A DNA stretch of 64,000 bases from positions 8,110,708 through 8,174,707 of the forward strand of contig CM033391.1 in assembly GCA_019426215.1 (NCBI GenBank), in the 5' to 3' direction. Positions 11,699-22,517 of this stretch are shown here, in pieces. The position numbers were made by a program, and so were the translations under genes. The notes under the pieces are model-generated. The model was not told the DNA's origin and made no database searches. It saw only the letters and a list, made by a program, of their open reading frames with translations. The first letter of the stretch is position 1, and every line of letters starts with the position of its first letter. The stretch comes from Buddleja alternifolia (lineage: Eukaryota > Streptophyta > Magnoliopsida > Lamiales > Scrophulariaceae).

Positions 11699-14390
11699 AG
11701 TTTCTTTGAAAATATCAACTATTTTATATTAAAGTGTAAATATTTGTAATACTTATAAAGTAACAAATATTAATTGATGGAAGAAGCATACCATACTCAT
11801 CAATTGGAGCGTCATAATCATAGCTTGTAGTGATGAAGGGTCCACCAGAAGTGTGACCGAAGTTAGTTCCTCCATGGTACTATAGAAATGTAATCACGGT
11901 TGGTCCAAAGCATTTTGACAATCTTTTAAATAACAAAGAAGATAAGTAAGTACCATGTAATAGTTGACTAAGGTTCCATTGAGTTGATAAAAACGTGCTG
12001 CTGAGAAAGCAACGTCTTCTGCAGGTCTATAGGGAACAGGGTCGCCCCATGAAGAAAACCTAATAATTTAACAATGTGTTGATAATCAATTATATATAAG
12101 TAATTACCAGCATAATATCATATACACATCATAATATATGTTGTTATTGGGGATTGTACTTACCATCCACTCCATAACTCTGTGAAAATTTTTGGCTTTT
12201 TATTGGTATTCGGGGTAAATTCGTCACAATAAAATCCATTGCAAGTGTTTATCTGCATGATCAAGTAAACTAGAATTATTATAGGAATATGGATTTTATT
12301 TGTCTAATCAAACATCTCTGCACAAATTTGCTCAACAATCATAATTAATTTTGAGGTTAATTAAGAAACATAATGCGAGATTTCACAAACAAAAATAAGA
12401 ATGGATAATTAAGAAGTTACCATAGGATCAGGGGCATTATTTTGCTGGCACATCACCCATGGAACCTTAACATCCATAGATGTAGCCATTTTAGCTGCCC
12501 AATCTATGTAAGTTTTTGCTCTCGGACCATAGTCCTTTTCAACGTTGCCATACTCGTTTTCGATCTGCCATGAAAGACTTATTAAATTCCTCAAACATAA
12601 ATATCATTACCAGAATGCTAAATATAGTGTTTGTTCCTTTCAGTAATACTAATGATTTGAACCAAAAATATTTGCTTTTAATTACCTGAGCCAAGATAAT
12701 AGGCCCCCCTTGTGATGCAAACAACTTATGTCCATTCAATGTCTGTACAATCTTGGCGACAAATCGCTCCACTTCGGCCTACAAAATAAAGTAGCAATGT
12801 GTCACCATATATGTAACAAACAAATTAAAATTATTATCACTAATAAAAGAAAAGAAAGGTACAACATATAGAAAAACAACCACCTTGAATTGCTCATTGT
12901 CCGTACGAAACTCCATGGCGGGTCGAGCATGCAACCAAAGAGGGAATCCACTATGGTGAAAATAGAGAAGTAAATTCAATTAGGTCATTGTACAATAGGA
13001 AAAATATTTTTTATTTCTAGAACATCAATTCAAGAACATATTATAAGAACTAGAAAAGGACTACGATTCTTACCCATAATTCCATTCAGCGCAAACATAA
13101 GGCCCGATTCGGAGATGAACGTACATACCAGCTTCACCAACTAATTTTATGAATTTCGGCAAGTTTGCACTTCCTGAAAAATCATACTGCAAAATGTGTT
13201 TCACAAGTCAATACATTATTTAATTTTAGGGTTTTTTTGTGAAATGACATTCTAGAATAAGAAACTGAAACTTCATTTTTAGAGGATCTTAGAAAATGGC
13301 AACGGTATCTTGTTAACATATGAAAAAATAGTAATAGGTTATTGGTTGAAAGTTATTACAACAATTGAAAATGTTGTGTAGTGTTGTAAAACTTATCATA
13401 AATATATTTTATTATATATATAAAAGTAATATGATTGTTTTAAGAGCATAATGTATAATCGTATTGATTCTTTGCATTTTACTAAGTTTTAAATCATATT
13501 ACTTTTAGCTTTATGAATTGTAATGTTGTTATGATTGTTTTAAAAGAATTTAGAAACATCAATTGTAATTGCATAAAAAGACAAGAAAAGAGACAAGGAT
13601 GATAATATTATTGTATAATACATTTCTCCTACTTTTCTTCCAATCTTAGTTTTGAGAAAATGAAAATGTCGAATAAAGTGGGGAATTTTTATTTTTTTTT
13701 AATAAAATGAATTGATATTAAAGAAAAAAGGGATAGAAAATCACCGTTCCACGTTCTCTTTCATGCAAGTTCCAGAAGACATAAGTCTCTATAATGTCCA
13801 AGCCTCCCTCTTTTGATTTCTTTATCAAATCAGGCCACATCTGCATGCACGTACATATACACGATTAGATGCAAAACTTGTTACAATACCAACAAATTAA
13901 ATGCATGTTTCTTTCTAAGGAAAATTGCAATATTAGTCTCATAGGATATGGTCTGTTGCAATTTTAGTCTCGTAGTTTACAAACTTACAAAATTAGTCCC
14001 GTATGATACATCATTTTTCAATAATATTCGTCTTATTCGTTAAAAGTTGGACGGAAACTCACGCGTGTAATGCATACACTGTTAATTTTATTACTGATCA
14101 CGTGCGAAACGCATGACCAAACCAACAAATTTCGTCTGCAAGTTTGTAAACAATATGACTTAAATGCAACATATCCCATTATATAGGACTAATGCTGCAA
14201 TTTTTCCTGGAATTAATTAGATACTAACTTCAGGGCTGCTTCGAGGGTAATGAATGGATCCAGAAACCAAAACTCTACGCTTCCCATCAATCACTAACGC
14301 CCGACCATCGTACGTCACGTTTACGGCAAAACAGAACGACGTCGTTGCTACCAAAAGTAAGAACACCAGCATCGACGTTCTGCTTTCCAT
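8163..14390 (-). CDS. BGAL8-like: Beta-galactosidase, GH35, BGAL8 type (gene A)
   Basis: Nineteen exons, in order: 14229-14390, 13745-13840, 13074-13186, 12884-12950, 12686-12778, 12421-12564, 12164-12252, 11954-12059, 11792-11879, 11433-11551, 11032-11196, 10497-10690, 10310-10419, 9766-9875, 9565-9687, 9325-9426, 8941-9155, 8383-8716, 8163-8270; 845 codons plus TGA, all GT/AG and in phase. Secreted enzyme removing terminal beta-galactosyl residues from wall polysaccharides. Signal peptide about 1-25, then NVTYDGRAL; signature [14 protein letters not shown] with acid/base Glu181; nucleophile Glu250 in [10 protein letters not shown]-terminal SUEL-type lectin domain from about residue 765. Relative to gene C, exon 12 is 9 bp shorter and exon 15 is 9 bp longer. 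Divergent from gene B. No disabling change seen. Confidence 0.95.
8769..8899. mobile_element. Stowaway-like MITE in intron 17 of gene A
   Basis: 131 bp with diverged termini CTTCCTCTATCCCATCAA and, inverted, CTTCTTCTGTCACAAAAA, flanked by TA (8767-8768 and 8900-8901), the Tc1/mariner target. Lies wholly within an intron. Confidence 0.75.
11658..11694. repeat. (TA)n microsatellite in intron 9 of gene A
   Basis: About 18 uninterrupted TA units. Confidence 0.9.
13917..14212. mobile_element. Fold-back MITE-like repeat in intron 1 of gene A
   Basis: The left arm starts AGGAAAATTGCAATATTAGT and the right arm read in reverse starts AGGAAAAATTGCAGCATTAG; further blocks (TTTACAAACTT, GGATATG) are also inverted. 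No target duplication is visible, so the exact ends and superfamily are open. Confidence 0.6.
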
Positions 14391-14455
14391 TGTTAAATAA
14401 AAAGAATTAAAACCTTTTTGGTTTTATTTTCCTGTTTTCTTGAAGTGGTTCCAGT

Positions 14456-14462
14456 TTATATA
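14456..14462 (-). promoter_or_regulatory. Putative TATA box of gene A
   Basis: TATATAA on the minus strand, 66 bp upstream of the ATG, implying a short 5' leader of roughly 35-40 nt. Inferred from sequence and position only. Confidence 0.55.
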
Positions 14463-15608
14463 GCATGAGAACTTTATGTGATGACTTTGGAAGAGTGATT
14501 TTCTCTCAATATGAGGCCTTTATTTTGTTGACCACATTTAGAATACAAACTTACATCCATCGAAAATTGATAAAAAAATTTGATTAGCGAATACGAACTA
14601 TACAAAATGACGTCCATCCAATGTTGATAAGCAGTGCTGTGATAAACGGATACAAAATAACATTCATCCAAAATAAAATGTTTTTGAAGTATTGTCCACC
14701 GGTCAATATTTTGACTGGTTCATTTGATCATTTTTTCGTGCTTACATATTTCATCTTCTATTTCACCATTAGAAACCAAATAGTATAAAAAAGATCAAAT
14801 TATAGAAATAAGTTGCATTCATCTAAATATGTCAAAATGTTTAATGTTACATGGCAATTATTGAAGGAAAATACACCCAAGACTCCTCACTTATTGGAAA
14901 TTACATAAAATTCCCCACATTTCTAGGTGTTTCTTACAATTACACCCAGTGTTTTAATTTTTTTTTTGCAATTTTATCTCTGCAAATCTTACAAATAGAT
15001 CTCTTAAGAGGATGTGTTGCTAATTTTCGATAAATGAGGTTTCTTCTGATAATTATACAATTAGTGAGGGGTCCGTGTGCAATTTTCCCATCTTTTTTAG
15101 GGAAATAAAATAAGCATTTGGTGCTCGTTTGCAAGACTCGTTACGTGAACATAAACTTCTACTATGTATATTCACAAAAACTTGGACTTATTTATGATTG
15201 GACTATGCTTAAGCTTCTCCGGGACTTTGAATATAGTTAAGGGCATGGAGAAGCTTTTGAGAGTGACGTGTGCAATCAATGAGGGATTGGTACCTACTGC
15301 TTTCTTAAGTAGGGAGATCCTTTCTTTCTAAATTCATTTTTAACGAATTGCTTAAACCACCTCGAAAGCATAGACATAATCTCCATAGTATCATCAATCT
15401 CAGCGAAATTTATAGGCATACATGTTTTTCCTTTCACTAATGGAACTCGTGATATCTTTTTTTTTTCTTTTTTCCGAATGAAACGATGACATCATTACAC
15501 GAGAATATCTAATATAAGCAAGCATCATCTACCAATTCTATTACAAACTATTGTAAGCATCATCACCCAAATGTACAAATTATTGCAAATTAGCGTATAG
15601 AGAAAATA
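14463..15608. other. Upstream region of gene A with a possible fold-back element
   Basis: A segment near 14864-15102 has inverted ends GGAAAATACACC and GGGAAAATTGCACAC, resembling the elements at 13917-14212 and 50600-50839, but shows no target duplication. The remainder is spacer without coding signal. Confidence 0.4.
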
Positions 15609-16021
15609 CACTACAACAAAAAGTAATGTTAGTGACAAAATTTGAAGTGACAATGTTAAAGTTGTCACTAGATATATACAATGAGTGACAATAATTTTTG
15701 TTTTGTCACAATAAAAAAATTTAGTGACAAAAATTTCTTTAAAGCTGTCACAATTGACAATTAGTGACACATATATAGTGACAATACAAATAAAGTGACA
15801 ACTATAATTAGTCACTAAAGGTATGTCACTAATTGTCAATAGTGACAACAATTTTTTTGTCACTAATTATCAAGAGTGACAATTTCTATACACATCTTGT
15901 CACTATTAAACATGTAAAACATATTCTTGTGACAAAATAAAAATTCCTGTCACTAAAAATTTACAAGTAGTGACAATTTTAATATTGTCACTTGACATTT
16001 AATATTATATTTTTGGTAGTG
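15609..16021. mobile_element. Non-autonomous CACTA-like element, 413 bp
   Basis: Starts CACTACAACAAAAAG and ends, read in reverse, CACTACCAAAAATAT, as in En/Spm elements. The interior consists of many copies of AGTGACA and its complement TGTCACT, the sub-terminal repeat pattern typical of CACTA elements. The flanking triplets are ATA and ACA, so the 3-bp duplication is imperfect. It ends 48 bp before the copia element. Confidence 0.7.
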
Positions 16022-16069
16022 ACAACCCACACACACTAGTTGAAATCAAACCGATAATCACTTAGTTAT

Positions 16070-16775
16070 TGTTGGATAAAATGGTACAAATTGTGGTTGA
16101 GTACGAAATTCGAACGCCGTTAGTATCCGGGATACTTAAGATTATTGGATAATCTTAATCTACGTTCCGAGTAGATGAGTTTAGCATTTCGAATTTCTCT
16201 AATCGGAACGAATGAGAAATTAAGTGCTAAATTGAAGGGTTTGAATTTGTGTATCCCATATTTTGATATAATTTTATTTAATATGTCATGCATATATCAT
16301 GAATGACACAACACATTTTAATGGAAAATATGTCATGAATACATCATGAATGACATATGAGCACTTCAAGGTGGTGGAGCATCTTGGATGGCTAAGATTT
16401 GATCTTAGAAATGGATGGTGTGGATTGATTCTTATGGAAATGGATTTTGCCTATAAATAGCAACCATTCCAACCATTTTGAAACACACCAACTCAAAACA
16501 CAACATATTTCTCTCTAAGTGTTCTTGAGTTTTATAAAATCATCTTCATCTTTTTCTTGAGATTTCAACAGTAAATTAAGTTCGTAGTTTTCTGAAATTG
16601 AAGTGGTTTAATCTTCAGAAAAAGAATATCGTTGTATCTTGGGACACTTGTTGCAAGAACTCGTACCACCAAAGCGGGGCAATTTAGTGTTAAGGATAGA
16701 GAGTTCTCTCTCGCCTCGATATAATCTTTCTTTGTTATTATCAATTTGATACGTTTGTGAAGTTTTGAAACAACA
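16070..16775 (+). repeat. 5' LTR of copia element
   Basis: Contains a TATA-like CCTATAAATAG near 16450 that would drive the genomic transcript. The segment 16681-16694 is complementary to the leader just after this LTR. Confidence 0.95.
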
Positions 16776-16806
16776 AACTTAACACTAAATTTTCTTGTTG
16801 TTGTTC
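16776..16806 (+). other. Leader after the 5' LTR, candidate non-canonical primer-binding site
   Basis: CTTAACACTAAATT at 16778-16791 is the exact complement of AATTTAGTGTTAAG at 16681-16694 inside the LTR. AACAACAA (16769-16776) can pair with TTGTTGTT (16795-16802), placing the 14-mer in a hairpin loop. Function is inferred. Confidence 0.5.
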
Positions 16807-16826
16807 AAAAGTTATCACTTGTTCAA

Positions 16827-19800
16827 ATGGAAAATATGGGAAATGTTGATGGTGCTACTCTTGATTTCGGTCTTGGACCAGGTGCTATTCATGGTCTCGG
16901 TATTATCAATGGCTCCGGTGGAGGTTCTGGTTTTAGTTCCGGTTCAGGGCTGGGTCCTGGTTTCGGTTTTGGCATTGGCTCTGGTGGGGGTGCCGGGCTA
17001 GGTTCTGGTTCAGGGTTGGGCCCTGGTTCCGGTTCTGGCTCTGCTCCGGTCCCTCCATTTGTTTCAATGGCTAATCCTGTTATACCGGTTCAGGCTGAAA
17101 AATCGGAGAAGTTCAGCGGGGCTGACTTCAAGAGGTGGCAACAAAAGATGTTGTTTTACCTCACGACTTTGAACCAAGCAAGGTACTTAAGGGAAAATGC
17201 TCCTTATGTCCCGGTTGAGTCAACTGATAGTGATCTGAGGAAGGCATATGATTCCTGGATACATGGTGATTTCCTTTGCAGAAATTACCTACTCAATGGA
17301 TTGAATGATTCGCTTTACAGCGTATATTCTGAAGTAAAAACTGCCAAAGACCTCTGGGAGGCACTGGACAAGAAGTATAGAACTGAGGACGCTGGACTAA
17401 AGAAGTTCGTGGTCGCGAAGTTCTTAGACTTCAAAATGGTAGACTCTAAGTCTGTGACAAGCCAAGTTCAAGAGTTTCAAATTATATTACATGAAATTCA
17501 TGCTGAGAACATGGCTCTGAGTGAGTCCTTCCAAGTAGCTTCTATCATAGAGAAGTTACCGCCTTCTTGGAAGGATTTCAAGAATTACTTGAAGCACAAA
17601 CGAAAGGAGATGAGTCTAGAAGACTTGGTTGTCCGACTCAGAATTGAGGAAGACAATCGGGGATCAGACAAGAAGCTCCTTGTGCAGGCAATGGCAAACA
17701 TTGCTGAAGTTCCGGAGAGTTCTGACCGGAAGAGAAAATTCCAAGGAAAATTCCAAGGAAATTCCCAGAAAAAGAAGGCTGCTGGGAAAGGAAAGTCAAG
17801 GGCGGGAGACCGCTGTCACAACTGTGACAAACCTGGTCATTGGGCCAGAGATTGTAAAGAGCCCAAGAAAAACAAGTTTCATGGGCAAGGTTCTGGCCAT
17901 AACCAGAACAAAGGCAAGAACCGGGTGCAAAATGAAGTGCACCTAGCTGTTGATGATGTCCAGGGTATCAACAAGATGATCGATGACCTGTCGAACAAAC
18001 AGGTGCCGATCGATCTAACAGATTTTGATCTCACTGCCGTCGTGTTCGAAGCCAACTTGGTGGACAACCCGAGGGAGTGGTTTGTTGACACTGGAGCTAC
18101 TCGCCATATCTGTTCAGATAGGGCTGCCTTCTCGTCCTATACCCCAACTGAAGGACGAAGACTGTTTATGGGCAACTCAGCCACATCTCCAGTGGTTGGA
18201 ATGGGGAAAGTTGTGCTGAAGATGACTTCAGGCAAAGAACTGACATTGACTGAAGTTCTGCATGTTCCGGAGATTCGCAAGAATTTGGTATCCGGTTCAG
18301 CTTTGGTCAAGAATGGGTTCAAGATAGTCTTCGAGGCTGATAGATTTTCTTTAACAAAGAGAGGATTTTATGTTGGAAAAGGTTACCTTGAGCAGGGCCT
18401 TTTCAAGATGAATGTAATGAATGTAATCCGCTCTGTTGTAATTGAAAATGAAAGCAATAAAAGTATTGAGAATTCTGTTTATTTGCTTGAGTATTCTAAT
18501 TTGTGGCATGTCAGACTAGGACATGTAAATTATAATACTATTCGAAGATTGGTCAACTTGAACTTATTACCAACTTTTAAAGTTGAAAATGAACATAAAT
18601 GTGGAATTTGTGTTGAGGCAAAACTAGTCAAACAACCGTTTCCTTCAGTGGAAAGAAACACCGCACCACTAGAACTTATTCACAGTGACATTTGTGATTT
18701 GAAGTTTGTGCAAACTAGAGGTGGGAAAAAGTATTTCATTACATTCATAGATGATTGCACAAAGTATTGTTATGTGTATTTACTAAGAAGTAAAGATGAA
18801 GCTCTAGGAGCGTTTACACATTACAAAACGGAAGTTGAAAATCAACTTGGAAAAAGGATAAAGGCTATCCGTAGTGATAGAGGTGGCGAATACAGAGCAC
18901 CGTTTGATGAATTTTGTGCAAATTCAGGCATTATACATCAAACAACGGCCCCATATTCACCACAATCAAACGGAATAGCGGAGCGCAAGAATCGTACTCT
19001 TAAGGAGATGATGAATGCGTTGCTGATTAATTCAGGTTTACCTGAGAATTTGTGGGGGGAGGCGATCCTCTCCGCCAATTATATCCTTAACAAGATTCCC
19101 CACAAAAGTAGGAGTGAGACTCCGTACGAACTTTGGAAAGGTCAAAAGCCTTCTTACAAGTACCTCAAAGTGTGGGGGTGTTTGGCTAAGGTAGAAATAC
19201 CCAAACCCAAACAAGTTAAGATAGGGCCTAAAACTATTGATTGCATATTCATAGGTTATGCACTTAATAGTAGCGCCTATCGATTTTTGGTACATAAATC
19301 AGAAATATCTGAGATTCATGAAGGTACTATCATGGAATCTAGAAATGCTTCATTTTTCGAGGATATCTTTCCAAGTAAGGAAAGAAATGAACAAGTTCCT
19401 CTCAAAAGAACATTTGATGAGTCTACGAGTAGTTCTAATCCCGGGGATGAAGAACCACGTCGTAGCAAAAGGGCAAGAGTTCCAAAATCATTTGGTCCCG
19501 ATTATGTATCTTATACATTAGAAGGGGAGCCAAGGACGATTAAGGAAGCTATGTCCAGTCCAGATGCTCAACTCTGGAAAGAGGCTATCAATAGTGAAAT
19601 CGAGTCTATTTTGCACAACCATACCTGGGAGTTGGTTGATTTTCCAAAGGGAAGTAAGCCTTTAGGCTGTAAATGGATTCTGAAAAGAAAGTATAAGGCT
19701 GATGGAACTATTGATAAGTATAAGGCCCGTTTGGTAGTCAAAGGATACCGACAAACAGAAGGTCTTGATTTCTTCGATACTTATTCTCTAGTAACGAGAA

Positions 19801-20878
19801 TAACATCCATAAGATTATTCATCGCTATTGCTGCGCTGCATAACCTTGAGATACATCAAATGGATGTTAAGACTGCGTTTCTGAACGGAGAATTAGAAGA
19901 AGAAATATACATGGAACAACCCGAGGGGTATGTTGCTCCTGGAAAGGAGAAGAAAGTGTGTAAACTTGTAAAGTCGCTATACGGACTTAAACAAGCGCCA
20001 AAGCAGTGGCATGAAAAATTTGATAGCACAATGTTATCAAATGGTTTCAAGATCAACGAGTGTGATAAGTGCGTGTATGTTAGACAAACACATAACGCAT
20101 ACGTCATAGTGTGTCTATATGTAGATGACATGTTGATAATGGGTAGTAATCATGAAATTATCATGAATACTAAAGGAATGTTAAAGAAGAACTTTGACAT
20201 GAAGGATATGGGACTTGCAGACGTCATCTTAGGGATTAAAATCCTGACGACTTCTGAAGGACTAGTCTTATCACAATCTCATTACGTTGAGACGGTTTTG
20301 GAAAAGTTCCTTCCGAGTGATAGTGCACCAGTTAAGACGCCAGTGGACTTGAGCGTTCATTTACGCAAGAACCATGGCGAACCCGTATCACAGTTAGAAT
20401 ATGCTAGGGTCATTGGGAGTCTGATGTATATCATGAACTGTACTCGCCCTGATCTAGCTTATTCTATGAGCAAGTTGAGTAGGTTCACAAGTAATCCAAG
20501 TGAAGAGCATTGGAATGCTTTAACTAGAGTTCTTAAGTATTTAAAGTATACTAAAGAATATGGATTACACTACTCAAGATATCCAGCTGTAATAGAGGGA
20601 TACAGCGATGCTAATTGGATATCAGACACGAACGACTCTAAGTCCACAAGTGGATATGTATTTACCGTTGGTGGAGGAGCAGTGTCGTGGAAATCTTCTA
20701 AGCAAACTTGCATAGCCCGTTCCACGATGGAATCAGAATTCATAGCTTTAGATAAAGCTGGTGAAGAAGCTGTGTGGCTAAGAAATTTCTTAGAAGATGT
20801 TCCCTGTTGGGAAAAACCTGTGCCTCCGATTTTGATTCATTGCGACTGTATGTCGGCAATTGGGAGGGCTCAGAGTAG

Positions 20879-20914
<36 letters not shown>

Positions 20915-21068
20915 GCATAATACCATTAAGCAGTTGATCTCTAACGGAATTATTTCCATTGATTATGTGAAATCAAAGGAGAATATTGCAGATCCTTTGA
21001 CGAAAGGATTGCCTAGAGATCAAATATACTGCCTATCAAGAGGAATGGGATTAAAGTCTACAATTTAA
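16827..21068 (+). CDS. Copia gag-pol polyprotein, 1413 aa, intact
   Basis: Starts at the first ATG after the 5' LTR and runs to TAA without a break. In order: Gly/Ser-rich N-terminus (about 10-75); UBN2-type gag; CCHC zinc knuckle 330-343 ([14 protein letters not shown]); aspartic protease motif WFVDTGA with Asp421; GAG-pre-integrase His/Cys zinc region (WHVRLGH..., CGIC); integrase core starting FIDD (640-643) and including [19 protein letters not shown]; reverse transcriptase with YVDD at 1098-1101; RNase H with RSTMESEF. Drives copy-and-paste transposition through cytoplasmic particles. Leu988 replaces the Pro usual in the RT motif FDTYSPV. No frameshift or stop, so the copy may still be active. 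Confidence 0.97.
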
Positions 21069-21634
21069 GAATAGACACAGCGGAAACCCAACCATGTTGA
21101 CTGGAGATCCCAAGATCATGGTTCAATGGGAAAACTAAGTTGTGAACATTCATTGAGGCACTTAAGAGTTAATTAATAAACTCTAAACCCATTGCCTAGG
21201 ATAAAGAAGTGCAACCTGCAAGTTGTAGCAAAAGGTTAAGCCGGACTTTTAATGATTCCTATACTGTCTAAATGAAGTGGAGTATGGCAGGATACTCTTA
21301 ATTAGGAAGTCACCTATGTAAGTGTGAGGTGTAGGCCGCCTCAACATTGAGTAAAATGTAAACACTTCTGAAACCAAGAGGGGATGCCACGGCCAAAATG
21401 GACCCAACCGTGAGAACTGAAAAACTGCTGAAAGTTTATTATGTGAATATTGTTGTCTAGATTTACACGAACGGCTGACCAATTCAAGACATCAAGTTCA
21501 TTGGGGAGCCTAGTAAATCCGATGATATTTCACTAGGAAAGGTTCAAAGCCAAAAGCTACCTCTTCTGATGTGATAAACTTTCAATCGAAATCTCAAGAG
21601 CATGCATTGCATTAATTTCATTCGTGTGGGGGAT

Positions 21635-22340
21635 TGTTGGATAAAATGGTACAAATTGTGGTTGAGTACGAAATTCGAACGCCGTTAGTATCCGGGATAC
21701 TTAAGATTATTGGATAATCTTAATCTACGTTCCGAGTAAATGAGTTTAGCATTTCGAATTTCTCTAATCGGAACGAATGAGAAATTAAGTGCTAAATTGA
21801 AGGGTTTGAATTTGTGTATCTCATATTTTGATATAATTTTATTTAATATGTCATGCATATATCATGAATGACACAACACATTTTAATGGAAAATATGTCA
21901 TGAATACATCATGAATGACATATGAGCACTTCAAGGTGGTGGAGCATCTTGGATGGCTAAGATTTGATCTTAGAAATGGATGGTGTGGATTGATTCTTAT
22001 GGAAATGGATTTTGCCTATAAATAGCAACCATTCCAACCATTTTGAAACACACCAACTCAAAACACAACATATTTCTCTCTAAGTGTTCTTGAGTTTTAT
22101 AAAATCATCTTCATCTTTTTCTTGAGATTTCAACAGTAAATTAAGTTCGTAATTTTCTGAAATTGAAGTGGTTTAATCTTCAGAAAAAGAATATCGTTGT
22201 ATCTTGAGACACTTGTTGCAAGAACTCGTACCACCAAGGCGGGACAATTTAGTGTTAAGGATAGAGAGTTCTCTCTCGCCTCGATATAATCTTTCTTTGT
22301 TATTATCAATTTGATACGTTTGTGAAGTTTTGAAACAACA
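21635..22340 (+). repeat. 3' LTR of copia element
   Basis: Same length as the 5' LTR and about 99 per cent identical by hand alignment. Preceded by a G-rich polypurine tract. Confidence 0.96.
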
Positions 22341-22449
22341 GTTATGGAACCTCAACTTGACCAACTAAGACAAATATCATTGGCTTAAACTCATGATACT
22401 TGAGATGTAGAAGTTACAACTACGTTTTAGTTCTGCGGAGCATCTCAAA

Positions 22450-22517
22450 GTCGAATTCTTTTAGCCACATCAATGGTCTTCACGTCGAATTCTTTTAGCC
22501 ACATCAATGGTCTTCAC
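22450..22517. repeat. Two tandem 34-bp repeats
   Basis: Two identical units starting GTCGAATTCTTTTAGCCACA, just downstream of the copia element. Confidence 0.92.

Larger units (their letters stand above)
16070..22340 (+). mobile_element. Complete Ty1/copia LTR retrotransposon, 6.3 kb
   Basis: Two 706-bp LTRs (16070-16775 and 21635-22340), both TGTTGG...AACA, flanked by a perfect 5-bp duplication GTTAT (16065-16069 and 22341-22345). The LTRs differ at six positions by my reading, all transitions, so insertion is recent. One uninterrupted gag-pol ORF with integrase before reverse transcriptase, the copia order. A purine-rich tract, GTGTGGGGGAT, precedes the 3' LTR. No TGG-type primer-binding site follows the 5' LTR. 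Confidence 0.97.

Noticed and set aside
15525..15863. 112-codon minus-strand open frame
   Set aside because: Lies largely in the repeat-rich CACTA-like element.
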